This document shows, one piece after another, positions 44,351 to 54,179 of a stretch of DNA of 64,000 bases (positions within the stretch are counted from its first letter, which is position 1; every line of letters starts with the position of its first letter). The DNA comes from Eonycteris spelaea. Taxonomy: Eukaryota; Chordata; Mammalia; Chiroptera; Pteropodidae. A program made the translations under genes and the position numbers. Below the pieces are notes generated by a model. It was not told where the DNA came from, ran no database searches, and worked only from the letters and a program-made list of their open reading frames with translations. Where the stretch lies: assembly GCA_003508835.1 (NCBI GenBank), contig PUFA01000066.1, forward strand, positions 4,792,501 to 4,856,500, given 5' to 3'.

Positions 44351-44895
44351 TCCCCATTTTACGCGACGCTTAGGTTCTGAAGTCAACCCATTTCAATAGA
44401 CATGCAAAGAGTCAAAATTAACTCTGAAATTTCCTTAAATCTCATAACCTGAAAGCATTTTTTTCTATTGCCAAATTTAAAGATTTTTTGAGCCTCTGTG
44501 GCATTAGACAAAAATTCGTTAGCGATCAAGTCACACATACAAACACATGCACACAAAATTGTGTACAGCCTTCTCTCACCATTTTTGTGGCCACAAAAAT
44601 TTGAGAACCATTGTGCTAAAGGAAGGACTAAAAGAAAGTCTACATGCAGGTTGTCGGGACCTTTGACTCAACCTGCCTTTGAGACACTATTAAATCCCAT
44701 GTGAAGGGCAGATGGTGAGACTTCTCACGGGCTCCTGCTTGTCTGCAGGGTTTGCTCTGTTCGTTGTAATAAGAAGCCTCTCTAACCTTAGTACATGCCA
44801 GTAGATTTATTTGATGCTTTGAGGATTAAATGAAACACTGGATGGCATCGTCCTTGAGGGTTAATTTCGAAAAATCAGTGTATAAGTTGCATGTG
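44351..44895. other. Unique stretch
   Basis: A hAT-terminus-like 'tttgagaaccattgtgc' near 44600 lacks a partner. Nothing else recognised. Confidence 0.4.
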
Positions 44896-44903
44896 CTATA
44901 GGA

Positions 44904-45129
44904 CAGTGGTCCCCAACCTTGTTGGCACCAGGGACCAGTGCTCCTATTAGAATCTAAAGCCTGATGATCTGAGGTGGAGCTGAGGCAGTGATGCTGGTGC
45001 TGGGGAGCAGCTATAAATACAGATGAAGCTTTGCTCACTTGCCCACCACTAGCCTCCTGCTGTGCAGCCCAGTTCCTAACAGGTCACGGACTGGTACTGG
45101 TCCACGGCCCCAGGGGTTGGGAACCCTTG
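44904..45129 (+). mobile_element. MER1-type hAT (Charlie) non-autonomous transposon with intact TSD
   Basis: Starts CAGTGGTCCCCAACCTTG and ends GGTTGGGAACCCTTG, clear terminal inverted repeats. Flanked by a perfect 8-base target-site duplication, ctatagga, at 44896-44903 and 45130-45137, the hAT hallmark. Internal landmarks are 'ctgatgatctgaggtggag', 'ataaatacagatgaagcttt' and 'cctcctgctgtgcagccc'. No transposase. The intact duplication suggests a relatively recent insertion compared with the surrounding MIR and L2. Confidence 0.95.
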
Positions 45130-45139
45130 CTATAGGACA

Positions 45140-45335
45140 GTTTCATGTGTGTGATCTTTATCAGTGCACTTACCTTCATTCAGCCTCAGTCATCTTATCT
45201 GTAGTGCGATGACAGGAATAATACCTACTTAATGGGGATGTTAACATATAATGATAATGCAGGGAGAGCTATTAGCAGACAGGTAACAGGAGATTAAAAA
45301 GTAGTCATTATTATGATGATTACAAATGGTGGCGG
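45140..45335 (+). repeat. MIR SINE
   Basis: Sense MIR: 'agtgcacttaccttcattca', 'gcctcagtcatcttatctg', 'aggaataatacctacttaat' and 'gtcattattatgatgatta' tail. The MER1-type element lies at its left edge. Confidence 0.75.
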
Positions 45336-45344
45336 TGGGGTGTG

Positions 45345-45515
45345 ATTATCTTATGCTGTGTGACTTCGGACATGTTACCGAATCTTTCTGCGTGTTAGGC
45401 ATCTCGTCTGTCAGAGGGAACGAGATCTCTTTTCCTCCTGCTGCTTTGAATAGCTGCAGAAGGGACAAAAAGAGTTAAGGAGTCTGAAAAGCATTAAAGA
45501 ATGTACAAGTGGAAG
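45345..45515 (+). repeat. MIR SINE, second tandem copy
   Basis: 'gctgtgtgacttcggacatg', 'ttaccgaatctttctgcg' and 'aggcatctcgtctgtcagag' follow the sense MIR core. Same orientation as the copy immediately upstream. Confidence 0.65.
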
Positions 45516-47159
45516 GCAAAAGCAGAATAACAAAACGTAATATTCAAATCCTGAGAAATCCCAATTCCAGAGATGTTGTGAACCAATGTATTCTTAAGAA
45601 CGATATGTGTGGCTGAAAGCAGATACGGTTGGGGGCCCAGTAACACCACAGATAATAGAGCATGGCCCATCCCCGCCCCTAAGGAAGGCAGCTCACAGAC
45701 CATGCTCCCTGGGAGGTGCCAAGGACGCCCGGTCATTGAACACGTGGACATGTACCATATTCTCCGCAATGCCACCATGAGAAGCCGCCGTCTACAGTAG
45801 ACACAAATGTAGAGGCCTTAAGCCCATGTGGCAATAAACCTAACTTTATTGTTTTCTGTAGTGAATTAAGTTCTTCCTGTGACCACCGATGCCATTGGAT
45901 GACAGAACTTAATCGGAATCAAAACAGGGGATCTGGGTCCATTCAGACCCCTGGGACTCTGTCCGACCAGCAGGGAGCTTAGGGTCAGCCAAAAATTTGG
46001 AGGTCCAGTGTGGTCCTCAGCTCTGACCTTGTGTCCACTCTGGCCGCTGCAGGGCTGTGCAGTTTCCTCTCTGATCTCTGACCAAGAAGGCTCTTCTGGA
46101 ACTCCCAGTGCTTTTCTAGTGATGTCTCTGACCCCCTGCTTAGTCACAGCGTGTAAGTAGTTCTAGTCTGTTGGGGGAGGTGGCGTTTCTCCACAAAGCA
46201 TTGAAAGAGAAGACTTTTCTGCTCATGAATTCCCAAACTTATCCGAAGGATTACTTTATATGCCGCCTCCCACCCCACTGACCCCACCAGTGGCCAAGGA
46301 CTCAGCCCAGCAAACAGCTGTCGGGAGGCAGGATCCAGCCTTGTCTGTAGGTGTGGGATGGCTCCCCCTTTCTTTCCCTCCTATAGCACACGTGCTCCTC
46401 AATACCGGGGCCCTTACCTTTTGGGTAAAGGGAAAAGAGGGAAGATAAACCTATCACGTTTTGTTCCCCGAAGCTACTTTTGAAATGCTAGCGTGTCTGC
46501 TTACAAAGTCCCCAAACCATGACTTTCATTTCTTGGTTCTGCTTCCTACTCCAGGATGCGTTCTCTGGGGCAGGGGGCTGCCTCCTACAGAATGGGACTG
46601 GGGGACACACAGCAATGGGAGGTGCCCCGAAAGGAGTGGGGACCCACTGCTCAAATTCAAAGACATTAAGTGGTGACACTGTTTAAAAACATCACCCACC
46701 ATCAAAGTTTTGGAAGGAGTGCGCCATGATTATTGCCATCTACACCGCTGGACGAGGACCAGCGAATTGCTTTGGTCCATTTATGACAATGGCAGTAGCT
46801 TGCCTCAGAGGGACCGGGGACCGGCGAGTCCAGATTTGGCTGTCTCTCAAACCATTGACTGTTCCCTATTGAACCAACGGACTTTTTTTTTTGGTTTCCA
46901 TCACATCCCGTTCTGCTAGTCTCCAAGGAGGTGAGAAGTAGCTCTTTATGCTTTGTCATTCTTGAGCAGGTTTTTCATTATGTAAAAAGCAATTATAATT
47001 CAGAGAAAAAAAAAACAACTCAATGTGCGAAATGGTAAAACGGTTCTAACGTCCCTCGAAGGCTCCAGTTGGGGTCTGCAGACTCCGTCTCTGTGCGGAA
47101 TATAAGTACACGTGCCCAGTGTGACGAGTGCCGCCGACAAGTACACTCTGCGGCCTCCA
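45516..47159. other. Mostly unique stretch
   Basis: An AATAAA-containing segment near 45833 ('ggcaataaacctaacttt') resembles a polyadenylation site but no upstream transcript was recognised. CpG density rises from about 47041 (see the island at 47041-47610). No gene. Confidence 0.4.
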
Positions 47160-47610
47160 CGTCACCTTCCGCGCGGAGCACGGGGCAGCTGTCCATCCAG
47201 CTCCCCACTCCCGACTGCTCGGCCGCCTTGAGAGCCTCTGACGCTCACCCCCACTTCCATCTCTGACCCCCTCCACCTCGGCCGTGTTCATCGTCCCGCC
47301 GAGAATCTTTGGACAATGTGACACATCGCCTGCCCTTTAAAACCCCTTGCTTGACTTAGAAGTCTTCGGTGGCCTCCTGGGTGGATGAGTTTCCCAGGGC
47401 TGCGGGCACAGAGGGCCACAGACTGGTGGCTTGGAGTGCGTTGTCTCTAGAGGCCAGAAGCCCAGAACCAAGGTGGCGGCAGGGCCAGGCTCTCGAGGAG
47501 TCTCGGGGAGGATTGCGTCTCGCCTCCCCGAGCGTCAGTCCTTGGCTCGTCGAGGTGTCGGTCCCATCTCCGCCTCGTCACCGCGCGTGGCGTCCCCCAG
47601 CGGGGGTCTG
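47041..47610. promoter_or_regulatory. CpG-dense block over old repeats
   Basis: By hand count about 45 CpGs in 570 bases. It spans unique DNA, an L2 fragment and the start of a MaLR-type LTR. Old repeats normally lose CpG through methylation decay, so retention here suggests germline hypomethylation or biased conversion. Candidate regulatory CpG island; function inferred. Confidence 0.45.
47160..47381 (+). repeat. L2 LINE fragment, interrupted by LTR
   Basis: 'gacacatcgcctgcccttta' and 'aaaaccccttgc' then 'ttcggtggcctcctggg' correspond to the L2 'ctgcttaaaaccctcc..aatggcttcccattgc' block. It ends exactly at the LTR start. Confidence 0.6.
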
Positions 47611-47815
47611 TGTCTTCACAGGGCACCTCTTCTCCCTCTTCTCTTTGTGTTCGTGTCCGGATTGCTTTGGTTCTAGAAGGGCGCCAGCCGCTTGGATCAG
47701 GGCTCACCTAATGCTCTCCTCTTCACCTCACTACATCCAGACGAGGTCACATTTACGGGTGCCAGGGTGGGGACGTCCCCCCGTACGTTTGGGGGGACGC
47801 AATTCCGGGTTTATT
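47382..47815 (+). mobile_element. ERVL-MaLR-type LTR (MLT1-like), solitary
   Basis: 'tggatgagtttcccagggct', 'gaggccagaagcccagaacc', 'aaggtggcggcagggccagg', 'gtctgtgtcttcacagggca', 'gacgaggtcacatttacggg' and 'ggggggacgcaattcc' follow the LTR order. No internal retroviral region. CpG-rich. The 176-codon frame through it has no domain. Confidence 0.7.
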
Positions 47816-48007
47816 CAGAGAGATTCCAGCGTTTTGCCATCACCTCCGGGTCCCTTTCCAGCCTTTGTCTTTCAGTCCTCATTCTCTCGAAGCCCATAGT
47901 CACTGTCCTCCTATCAGTTCTTAAATTGTCATGCTTCCCCCACGTTAGGACTTTTTCCTTTTTGCAGGTAATGCGCTCTCCTTGAACTGTCTCGGTGGCC
48001 TCCTGGG
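47816..48007. other. Spacer ending in a second copy of the L2/LTR junction flank
   Basis: The last bases (47992-48007, 'tcggtggcctcctggg') are identical to the L2 flank left of the LTR at 47366-47381. Confidence 0.6.
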
Positions 48008-48110
48008 TGTATTAGTTTCCTAGGGCTGCTGAGACAAAGGACCACAGACTGGTGCCTTAAAACAACGGAAATGTGTTGTCTCTAGAGGCCAGAAGCCCAG
48101 AACCAAGGTG
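48008..48110 (+). mobile_element. Second, truncated MLT1-like LTR start
   Basis: 'tgtattagtttcctagggct', 'caaaggaccacagactggtg' and 'ccttaaaacaacggaaatg', then 36 bases identical to 47440-47475, then an abrupt break. It is less altered than the first copy (it keeps TGTATTAGTTTCC). Confidence 0.75.
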
Positions 48111-48230
48111 TCTTAATCCTACCACAGTGGTACTTCCTTCTCAGTGCAAGCGTCACTTCCGTCATGAAATCTGCCCCGAACGTCCAGACTAAATCCATTT
48201 CCTCCAGTGTCACTGATGGTCCCGCCTTCC
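48111..48230 (+). repeat. L2 LINE fragment
   Basis: 'ttctcagtgcaagcgtcact' and 'tccgtcatgaaatctgcccc' resemble the sense L2 'caaatgtcacttcctcagagaagccttcc' block; probably the continuation of the interrupted L2. Confidence 0.5.
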
Positions 48231-48759
48231 ACGCAGCTCACCACAGTCGGGAATTTATTTATGAGTGATTTATTTTTTTATTTACTCGTTTATTTATGTG
48301 TGATGAATAATGTGCAATCATTTAAATCCTATCAATCCCATTTGCATAAGATAAAAAGCAAAGGGTTTCTGGCCCGGGTTGAGGCTTAATAACATAATTA
48401 CCAAACAATAAAGATTTCATACATACAAAATTAAATTGTAGTATGGTTGGTAGGTCCTATAAGGCAAGCATATGACTTCGAATACTTAGAAAAATTGTTA
48501 GTTTTGTGTGATCTTTGGTTTTTAGTATCTTACAACTTAATTTTGACTTTGCGAAGGAGTCTGTGAAAGATTTCCTGTTCTTGTTCCCATAAGGAGCTTA
48601 GAGGCAGTAACTGTGCCAACTGGATTTAAGAGCCCTGAGAGAGGAAAAAAAAAAGTCAAAGAACAAAAGAGAAAGGGAAAGAAAAGAAAAGAGACAGCAA
48701 AGCGAGTGTGTGTCGTGTCAGATGAACTGCTCGGGGTAGCGTCAGGAGCCATTTTATCT
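48231..48759. other. Unique stretch with purine-rich tract
   Basis: T-rich (TTTA)n patch at about 48268-48300. Purine tract at about 48640-48692. No gene. Confidence 0.45.
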
Positions 48760-49310
48760 CATTTTGTTATTATTTAACTACTGTGCGAAAGAGAAGAGCC
48801 CATAACCCTCTGCGGAATAATGCATTAATCCTCATTAGTCGTCATTCAGTTGAGTATGCGTTCTCTGCTCCACGTGAAACATGAAGAGATACCTTCCCAA
48901 GAAGGATAAATGTGTTATCTCATAGTTCACCTACTCTGGAATACCTAATGGGCTGCCCTGGGAGTATGTGTTGTTTATCATCACTTGGAAGGGGCAAGGT
49001 GGTCCCTATTGAAGGCTGCTAGACCATGAGTGATTTATGGTGCTTTTACCCCCTGACTGTTGGGGGAGGCGGCCACATGGGTAGAATTCCATCTGTCCCA
49101 TATGCAGCCCCTTGAATTAATGATTTATCTTATTATCTTCCTTCCTGAAAGGGGCTGAGGGGGAGGTTTTACTTCTGTTGCTAAAACTACCATCCGCCAA
49201 ACAGGATCATTATCTAAATCCCAGTGACAAACAAGTTGATGGGGGACATTCTGGGGAAGAGAAACCTAAGGGGAAACAGGTTAGCAAAATCCCTTGCTTC
49301 CTGAAGAAAA
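48760..49310. promoter_or_regulatory. Candidate conserved non-coding regulatory block
   Basis: Repeat-free for about 550 bases. Carries 'ggaataatgcattaatcctc', 'ttgaattaatgatttatc' and paired GATA-like 'ttatctcatag' and 'tcattatctaaatc'. Ends 50 bases before a long (CA)n. Inference only. Confidence 0.33.
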
Positions 49311-49353
49311 CATTAGTAGGTGTTTCCTAATCCTGCATAGCAAAAGGTCATAG

Positions 49354-49358
<5 letters not shown>

Positions 49359-49394
<36 letters not shown>

Positions 49395-49461
49395 ACACAC
49401 ACACACTCACACACACACACGCACGCACACACGCTCGCTCACACACACATACACACACACC
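49359..49461. repeat. Long compound (CA)n microsatellite
   Basis: About 100 bases of CA units with CTCA, GCAC and TACA interruptions. Likely polymorphic. Confidence 0.97.
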
Positions 49462-49539
49462 CCTGCTCAAGTATCCACGTCACAGGAGAAGAAGTGTAAA
49501 GGGACTCCAGTGGCTTGGCAGTTGGATGCTTGAAAAAAG

Positions 49540-50225
49540 ATGACTTCTTATTAACATGCAATTGTCACCATTGTTAATAATGAAATATTGATCTCTTCCT
49601 GCTTAATGAAAATCAACTTATTCTAATTTACCCCTGGAAAGAAGACCACTTAGGTCTCATTCCAGCATCTTCGCATTGTCCATCTGTGTATTCTTCACAG
49701 TCGTATTTATTTATTTTTTTTTTTAGTGCCTACAGCTGAGAACCTGGGAACAATTAAATCGGGTCAATCAAATTTATTTTTCTTCCTTTGTTGAAAAGCA
49801 GTCATCTGATTTAGCAAGAAAAACCTTCATGGAGACCTTATACCATAATGGGCAATGGTGATTTTATGATTAAATGATTATAATCTCCAATAAAAATACT
49901 ATTATATCAGAAATGCATAACCTTAGAAGATCACTAACACTGCTAATGTAAAGCAAGATTTATAGCTATTTACAACCACACATACATTGCACCGAGGGCT
50001 GGATTCTATCCCCAGATTTATCAGTTGTGGAGAATGGTTTTACACAGGGAAACTGTCTAATAACCTATCTTAATTAGCTGCCAATTTTGTGAATTATTTC
50101 TGTTTTATAGTCACAGTTTTTCTACTCATTTATTTACCTGTGATTTTGAAATTATCTGTGAAGCAATCTCTTTTGGATAATATCTAAACGAGCCAGTGAC
50201 TATTGCCTTCTGAAAATGTAGATCA
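49540..50225. promoter_or_regulatory. Candidate conserved non-coding regulatory block
   Basis: Nearly 700 repeat-free AT-rich bases. TAAT-type cores abound ('ttattaacatgcaattgtc', 'ccattgttaataatg', 'tcttaattagctgccaa') alongside 'gggtcaatcaaattt'. A T-run at 49719-49730 is the only low-complexity part. Chance AT-richness is the alternative. Confidence 0.35.
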
Positions 50226-50348
50226 TTTTGATTTACAATTTAAAATGTAAATGTTTTAAGGTCAGGACTCTGTGGAAGGAATAATTCACAAGTTGATACA
50301 TTGTTCCTTGTACACTTACACATTTATTGCCCAGAGGCACATACAGAG

Positions 50349-50350
<2 letters not shown>
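50226..50350. other. Unique spacer
   Basis: Nothing recognised. Confidence 0.4.

Positions 50351-50397
<47 letters not shown>
50351..50397. repeat. (TG)n microsatellite
   Basis: About 23 uninterrupted TG units. Opposite strand sense to the (CA)n about 900 bases upstream, so the two tracts are inverted with respect to each other. Confidence 0.98.
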
Positions 50398-50398
<1 letters not shown>

Positions 50399-51228
50399 AC
50401 CAACGTGGTGGCTTTTATTGCTTCTGTGAGGTGTTGTTGCAAGGAGGTTCACATAAACATTTATATAGGTTTTAGAAAACAGTTGTTACTGAGGAAGAAC
50501 CTTTTTCTATTTACACAAATTCAGAACAAAGAAACATTGCTACAGCTTCCGGTAATTGACATGTGGGCGTGTTTTTCAAGTCACTGACTGGAAGAAGTGA
50601 GTGTCTGAGATTTATTTTTGACAGGACTTAAATTACTGGTAGCCTGACACATTTTTGAACAATTACTCGACACGGAGGGGTTTCAAGTAATGGGTACTGT
50701 TTGAGGGATGGAGAAGTTTCGAAGCCGTTGGAACAAAACAATTTTCCATTTGATTAGTAAGTTGCTAACACTTACATTTATATTACTAAATAGCACATAC
50801 ATAGTTGACTCCTCAAAAGACAGTTTTTTTCCTCGGAATAAAAGTCATACTTAAAGAGAAATCCCTCCACTTGATGAATTGGTGAATCATGGGAATTCCA
50901 GAGAAGAGGGGGCCTCTTTGCTCACTGTCAGTTTCTGTCCCTCCTCCAGCTCCTTCACACGCGTCCCCAAAGTGTACACAGAGCTGAGAGCTTTGTCCTG
51001 CTTTGTTTCAAATGTCTCGAAAACTAGGGCTTAATGTTCATTAATTGGTGACTATCTTTCAGGAGCTTCTAGACATTGTTTAACCAGCCATCTGAACTCC
51101 GACTAGAAAATTAAAATTCACCATTCCTGAACCACTCATGTCCCTAAAAGATAAAGCAACTGCAGCTGCCATAATTGGCAATGCATCGACATTTCAAGTT
51201 ACCCAAAAAGTCAGAGCAGTCGTGTTTC
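50398..51228. other. Unique stretch
   Basis: Repeat-free AT-rich to mixed DNA. No exon recognised. Possibly a continuation of the regulatory-like region to the left. Confidence 0.4.
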
Positions 51229-51256
51229 CTCCCCCACCCCCACCCCCACCCCCGCC
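51229..51256. repeat. (CCCCCA)n short repeat
   Basis: About four CCCCCA units. The complementary strand carries four G-runs of five, giving G-quadruplex potential. Confidence 0.92.
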
Positions 51257-51641
51257 TTCCTGTTAGTGGTCTGATGAAAATAAAAGATTGCAAGGTCTCC
51301 AGTCCTCTTCCTTTGTATTTGCTGCAGCTTGAACTGAAGGGCAGGCTTAGGGGGAGGGATTCATCTCCTGGACCTACCTGTTCTTAAAGGTGCAGGGCAG
51401 GAAAACCCAGAGCCAGCTTCTTTGATCTGACAGGGGCAGCACGGGTTTTGTCGGCCCTCTGAGGATCTTTGCCGTCTCCTCTGGGTACAGAGGCACCCAT
51501 GACGTCATGTCCTCTGACACCTCATAGAGAATTATTATTCAGCACTGAGCGTATCTTTCTAAAAACAAAACAAACAAACAAAAAATCCCTTTTGCCTTTT
51601 TTATGGAAGACACAAAAAGTCTTTGAATTATCAGAGTCTAG
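51257..51641. other. Unique stretch
   Basis: A-rich (AAAC)n patch at about 51560-51583. No gene. Confidence 0.45.
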
Positions 51642-51857
51642 AGCATTCGTTCTCAACCTGGGGTGATTTTGCCCCCTACTCCAGAGGACATTTGGCAATA
51701 CCTGAAGTCATTTTTGGTTGTCACAACGAAGGAGATGCTACTGGTGTCTAGTGGAGGGAGGCCAGAGATGCTGCTAAACATCCTGCAATGCCCAGGATGG
51801 CCCCGGGACAAACGGTGAGCCAGCCCCAAATGCCCAAAGTGCCAAAGTTGTACAACG
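51642..51857 (+). mobile_element. MER20 hAT transposon
   Basis: 'ttctcaacctggggtgattt', 'gaggacatttggcaatacct', 'catttttggttgtcacaacg', 'gatgctactggtgtctagtg', 'agatgctgctaaacatcctg' and 'caatgcccaggatggccc', in order. The end is eroded. Confidence 0.92.
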
Positions 51858-52143
51858 GGACTGGAGAGCGAGAGGCCGGTCCTGGCTCACGGATGTGCCA
51901 TGCTGCTGGGGTTGCTGGAGTTTGCCCCTGACCTACAGATGCAAATCGAAAAGTATCAAGAGTGCTAAGCTGGGCTGGAGCAGAAGTCACTCAGGAAATG
52001 CTTTTGCCTCAACTAGGTCACATTTCTTTAAAGTTGCACAGCCCATGTGCCCGCTTCTTTAAAAGAACATTGTGTGCAAAAATAGGCACAAAGAATATCT
52101 TCAGTGTGGACAACAAAACAATAATGATGTAGCAATATTAATT
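51858..52143. other. Unique spacer
   Basis: Nothing recognised. Confidence 0.4.
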
Positions 52144-52160
52144 ACCACATGGGGGCACTA
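52144..52160 (+). promoter_or_regulatory. CTCF-like motif
   Basis: ACCACATGGGGGCACTA resembles the CTCF core CCACCAGGGGGCGCTA, matching at 13 of 16 positions by eye, including the invariant GGGGGC. Single motif match; occupancy unknown. Confidence 0.35.
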
Positions 52161-52164
52161 TATC

Positions 52165-52240
52165 CCAGTCTTAGAAGTAAGCGCTTTATCAATATTATTT
52201 TATTGAATGCTCAAAGCAGCTCTGTGAGACGGGATTACTG
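52165..52240 (-). repeat. MIR SINE remnant (weak)
   Basis: 'gtaagcgctttatcaatatt' and 'gcagctctgtgagacgggat' fit part of the antisense MIR. Confidence 0.45.
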
Positions 52241-52689
52241 AGGGCAGACCTGAGTTCTTGTCCCATTTCTGTCCCTTCCTGGTCTCGTAAGCTCAGACAA
52301 TGAGATTTTCTTCCTGGTCTCTTTATTCCTTGTTGGAACATGTCAGAGTGACTGTAAATGATGTCTCGTTCCCATCCTCTTCCTACGACTCTATAAACTC
52401 CATAATCTATCATAGGTTTGGCTTCATTCTCTTCTCAGCTGTGTGTTTTAACATCCTCCCTGAAAGAATTTCCAAAAGTGTTCTGGGGTGTCGATGTTCC
52501 GAATCTGGTTTGAGAGACAGGGCTGTTCCCTTATGACCGCTGGGGGTCGGGCAGGTAAATCCACTACAAGAGGAGAGAGCTCATTAGCCTTGAGGTAGGG
52601 GGAAAGGTGCCTATCTGCTGACTTATCCATCTATTCTAACTTCTGTGCATCCGCCCATCCAACAACCTGTTTATCCAGCTTTCTACCTC
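52241..52689. other. Unique stretch
   Basis: Nothing recognised. Confidence 0.4.
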
Positions 52690-52860
52690 CATCACATGTA
52701 TGGATAGAGACATATCTGAAATACAATGCAGCAAAGGCTAGAGTGATTTCTAGATGCTGGGATATTGGGATTTTCACACTGTCTTCTTTATAACTTTCTC
52801 TATTACTTAGTACAGCAAGGATGAGTCATTTTTAACAATAAAATTATTATTTTTCAAAGG
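52690..52860 (+). repeat. Old L1 LINE 3' tail (probable)
   Basis: 'agatgctgggatattgggat', 'cttctttataactttctcta' and a TTTTTAACAATAAAATT tail resemble the sense 3' end of old L1 families. Confidence 0.5.
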
Positions 52861-53239
52861 AAGGGATGATACGAGATGAGCTAATGGATGCTTTTCAACC
52901 GTCCAGGAAAACTGTTTGGATAGTTGGAAAGAGTACTTCCCTTCCTCTATGAACTCTTTTCTGCCAAGTCAAAAAAAACCCTTTTCTCAGTTTGGGGTCT
53001 AGGTCGATTGACATAACTTTTCATTCTGAATATGCATGTTCAATTATGATTTTCCACTGACTTCATTGTTTGGTATTTTTACTGTGCATTAGCTGAAGTA
53101 GAGGCCATTTATCTCAAGGATCGGTGACAGGATTTCTCTGGGCATGATTTTGCTACACATTATGGGACATCCAATGAAATGTGAGAGGCTTTTCCAGATT
53201 TTAAGGAATCTGCAGTCTGGATGCAGAAATGGTAAATGA
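52861..53239. other. Unique stretch, possibly constrained
   Basis: Repeat-free, AT-rich. 'ctgtgcattagctgaagtag' and 'tgaatatgcatgttcaatta' give TAAT/octamer-like cores. Weak regulatory inference. Confidence 0.25.
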
Positions 53240-53475
53240 AGGGGTGGTTTCTGCCTTAACCAATTCTGGACTTGTAAATGACATGTTCGTAACTGCTTCT
53301 CACCTTCATAATGGCCTTCGCAAACTCTGATGCATCTTTCAAACCTCTCGTCAAATGTCACCTCCTCAATGCAGCCCTCCTTGACTACTCCTTGTGAAGT
53401 TGTGGAGTTAAATGTTTCCTCCCTTGATTGAAAAGTTAAATATTTGCTCCTTTGATTGTGAGGTTAAATGTTTCC
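53240..53475 (+). repeat. L2 LINE fragment
   Basis: 'tctcgtcaaatgtcacctcc', 'tcaatgcagccctccttgac' and 'tactcc' match the sense L2 'caaatgtcacctcctcagagaggccttccctgac' block. Confidence 0.7.
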
Positions 53476-53914
53476 TTTTTTCACAGCGTCTGTGACTGTA
53501 TTCAGATACAAAAAATTGTAAAAATTTGCCGAAAGTATGTCCTTATTTTTTGTGTTCATCCTTTGAGTTACCATAGGGAAGGAACAAGATTTACTGGGCT
53601 GTGTGTCCCCGAGTCTTCTCAGAGTGCCTCAGCTATTCACCAGGAGATGAGCTGGCCAGAATACAAGTTAGAAAAGATGGGTACAGCATCAAAATTAGAG
53701 AAATGTGTCAAAGGTAAAGACAAGACTGGATTCTGTAAAGCTTATGTTTGTTGCAAAGTTCAAATATACACAGACTAAACAGCCAGGCAAAATGTGCAAA
53801 ACAATGAACGAATTTCATAGCACTGCTATGTCTGAGTTTCAGGGACTTTATGATAAATATTCAGATTTGGAAAAAGCTTCATGGACAATATAGATATTGG
53901 TAATTTTTGTGCAT
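53476..53914. other. Unique stretch
   Basis: A 108-codon and an overlapping 62-codon frame show no domain that I recognise. No splice or promoter context. Confidence 0.4.
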
Positions 53915-54130
53915 AAAAACGTAGGGGCCCATCCACTCTGTGCCGGGCAACCACACATGTACGTTATTACTTCATCATCAGAGATAAGTATGAGTGGTCC
54001 CATTTTACACGTGACGCGGTGGAGGCGAAAGGAAGCAAATGACTGGTCTGCAGTCGCATGGCTCACCAGCCGGATCCCCAGTCCCTCCTGAGGCATTTGG
54101 CCTTGAAACTCAGCATTCTTCCTAGTCAAC
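53915..54130 (-). repeat. MIR SINE
   Basis: 'cactctgtgccgggcaacca', 'gtggtcccattttacacgtg', 'acgcggtggaggcgaaagga' and 'ctgcagtcgcatggctcacc' follow the antisense MIR order. Confidence 0.72.
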
Positions 54131-54179
54131 CCAGCTGTTTCATGTCCTCTCGTGTCGCTGGCATTTCCTCCATGTGGAA

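Noticed and set aside
45820..45865. AATAAA with a U-rich downstream segment, like a polyadenylation site
   Set aside because: No upstream exon or retrotransposed mRNA body recognised.
47369..47899. 176-codon plus-strand frame
   Set aside because: Runs through a solo MaLR-type LTR in CpG-rich DNA; no domain.
49359..49461. Regular repeats considered as a CRISPR-like array
   Set aside because: It is a dinucleotide microsatellite without spacers, in a mammalian context.
53452..53893. Overlapping 108- and 62-codon frames considered as a gene fragment
   Set aside because: No recognisable domain, they shift frame relative to each other, and there is no transcript signal.
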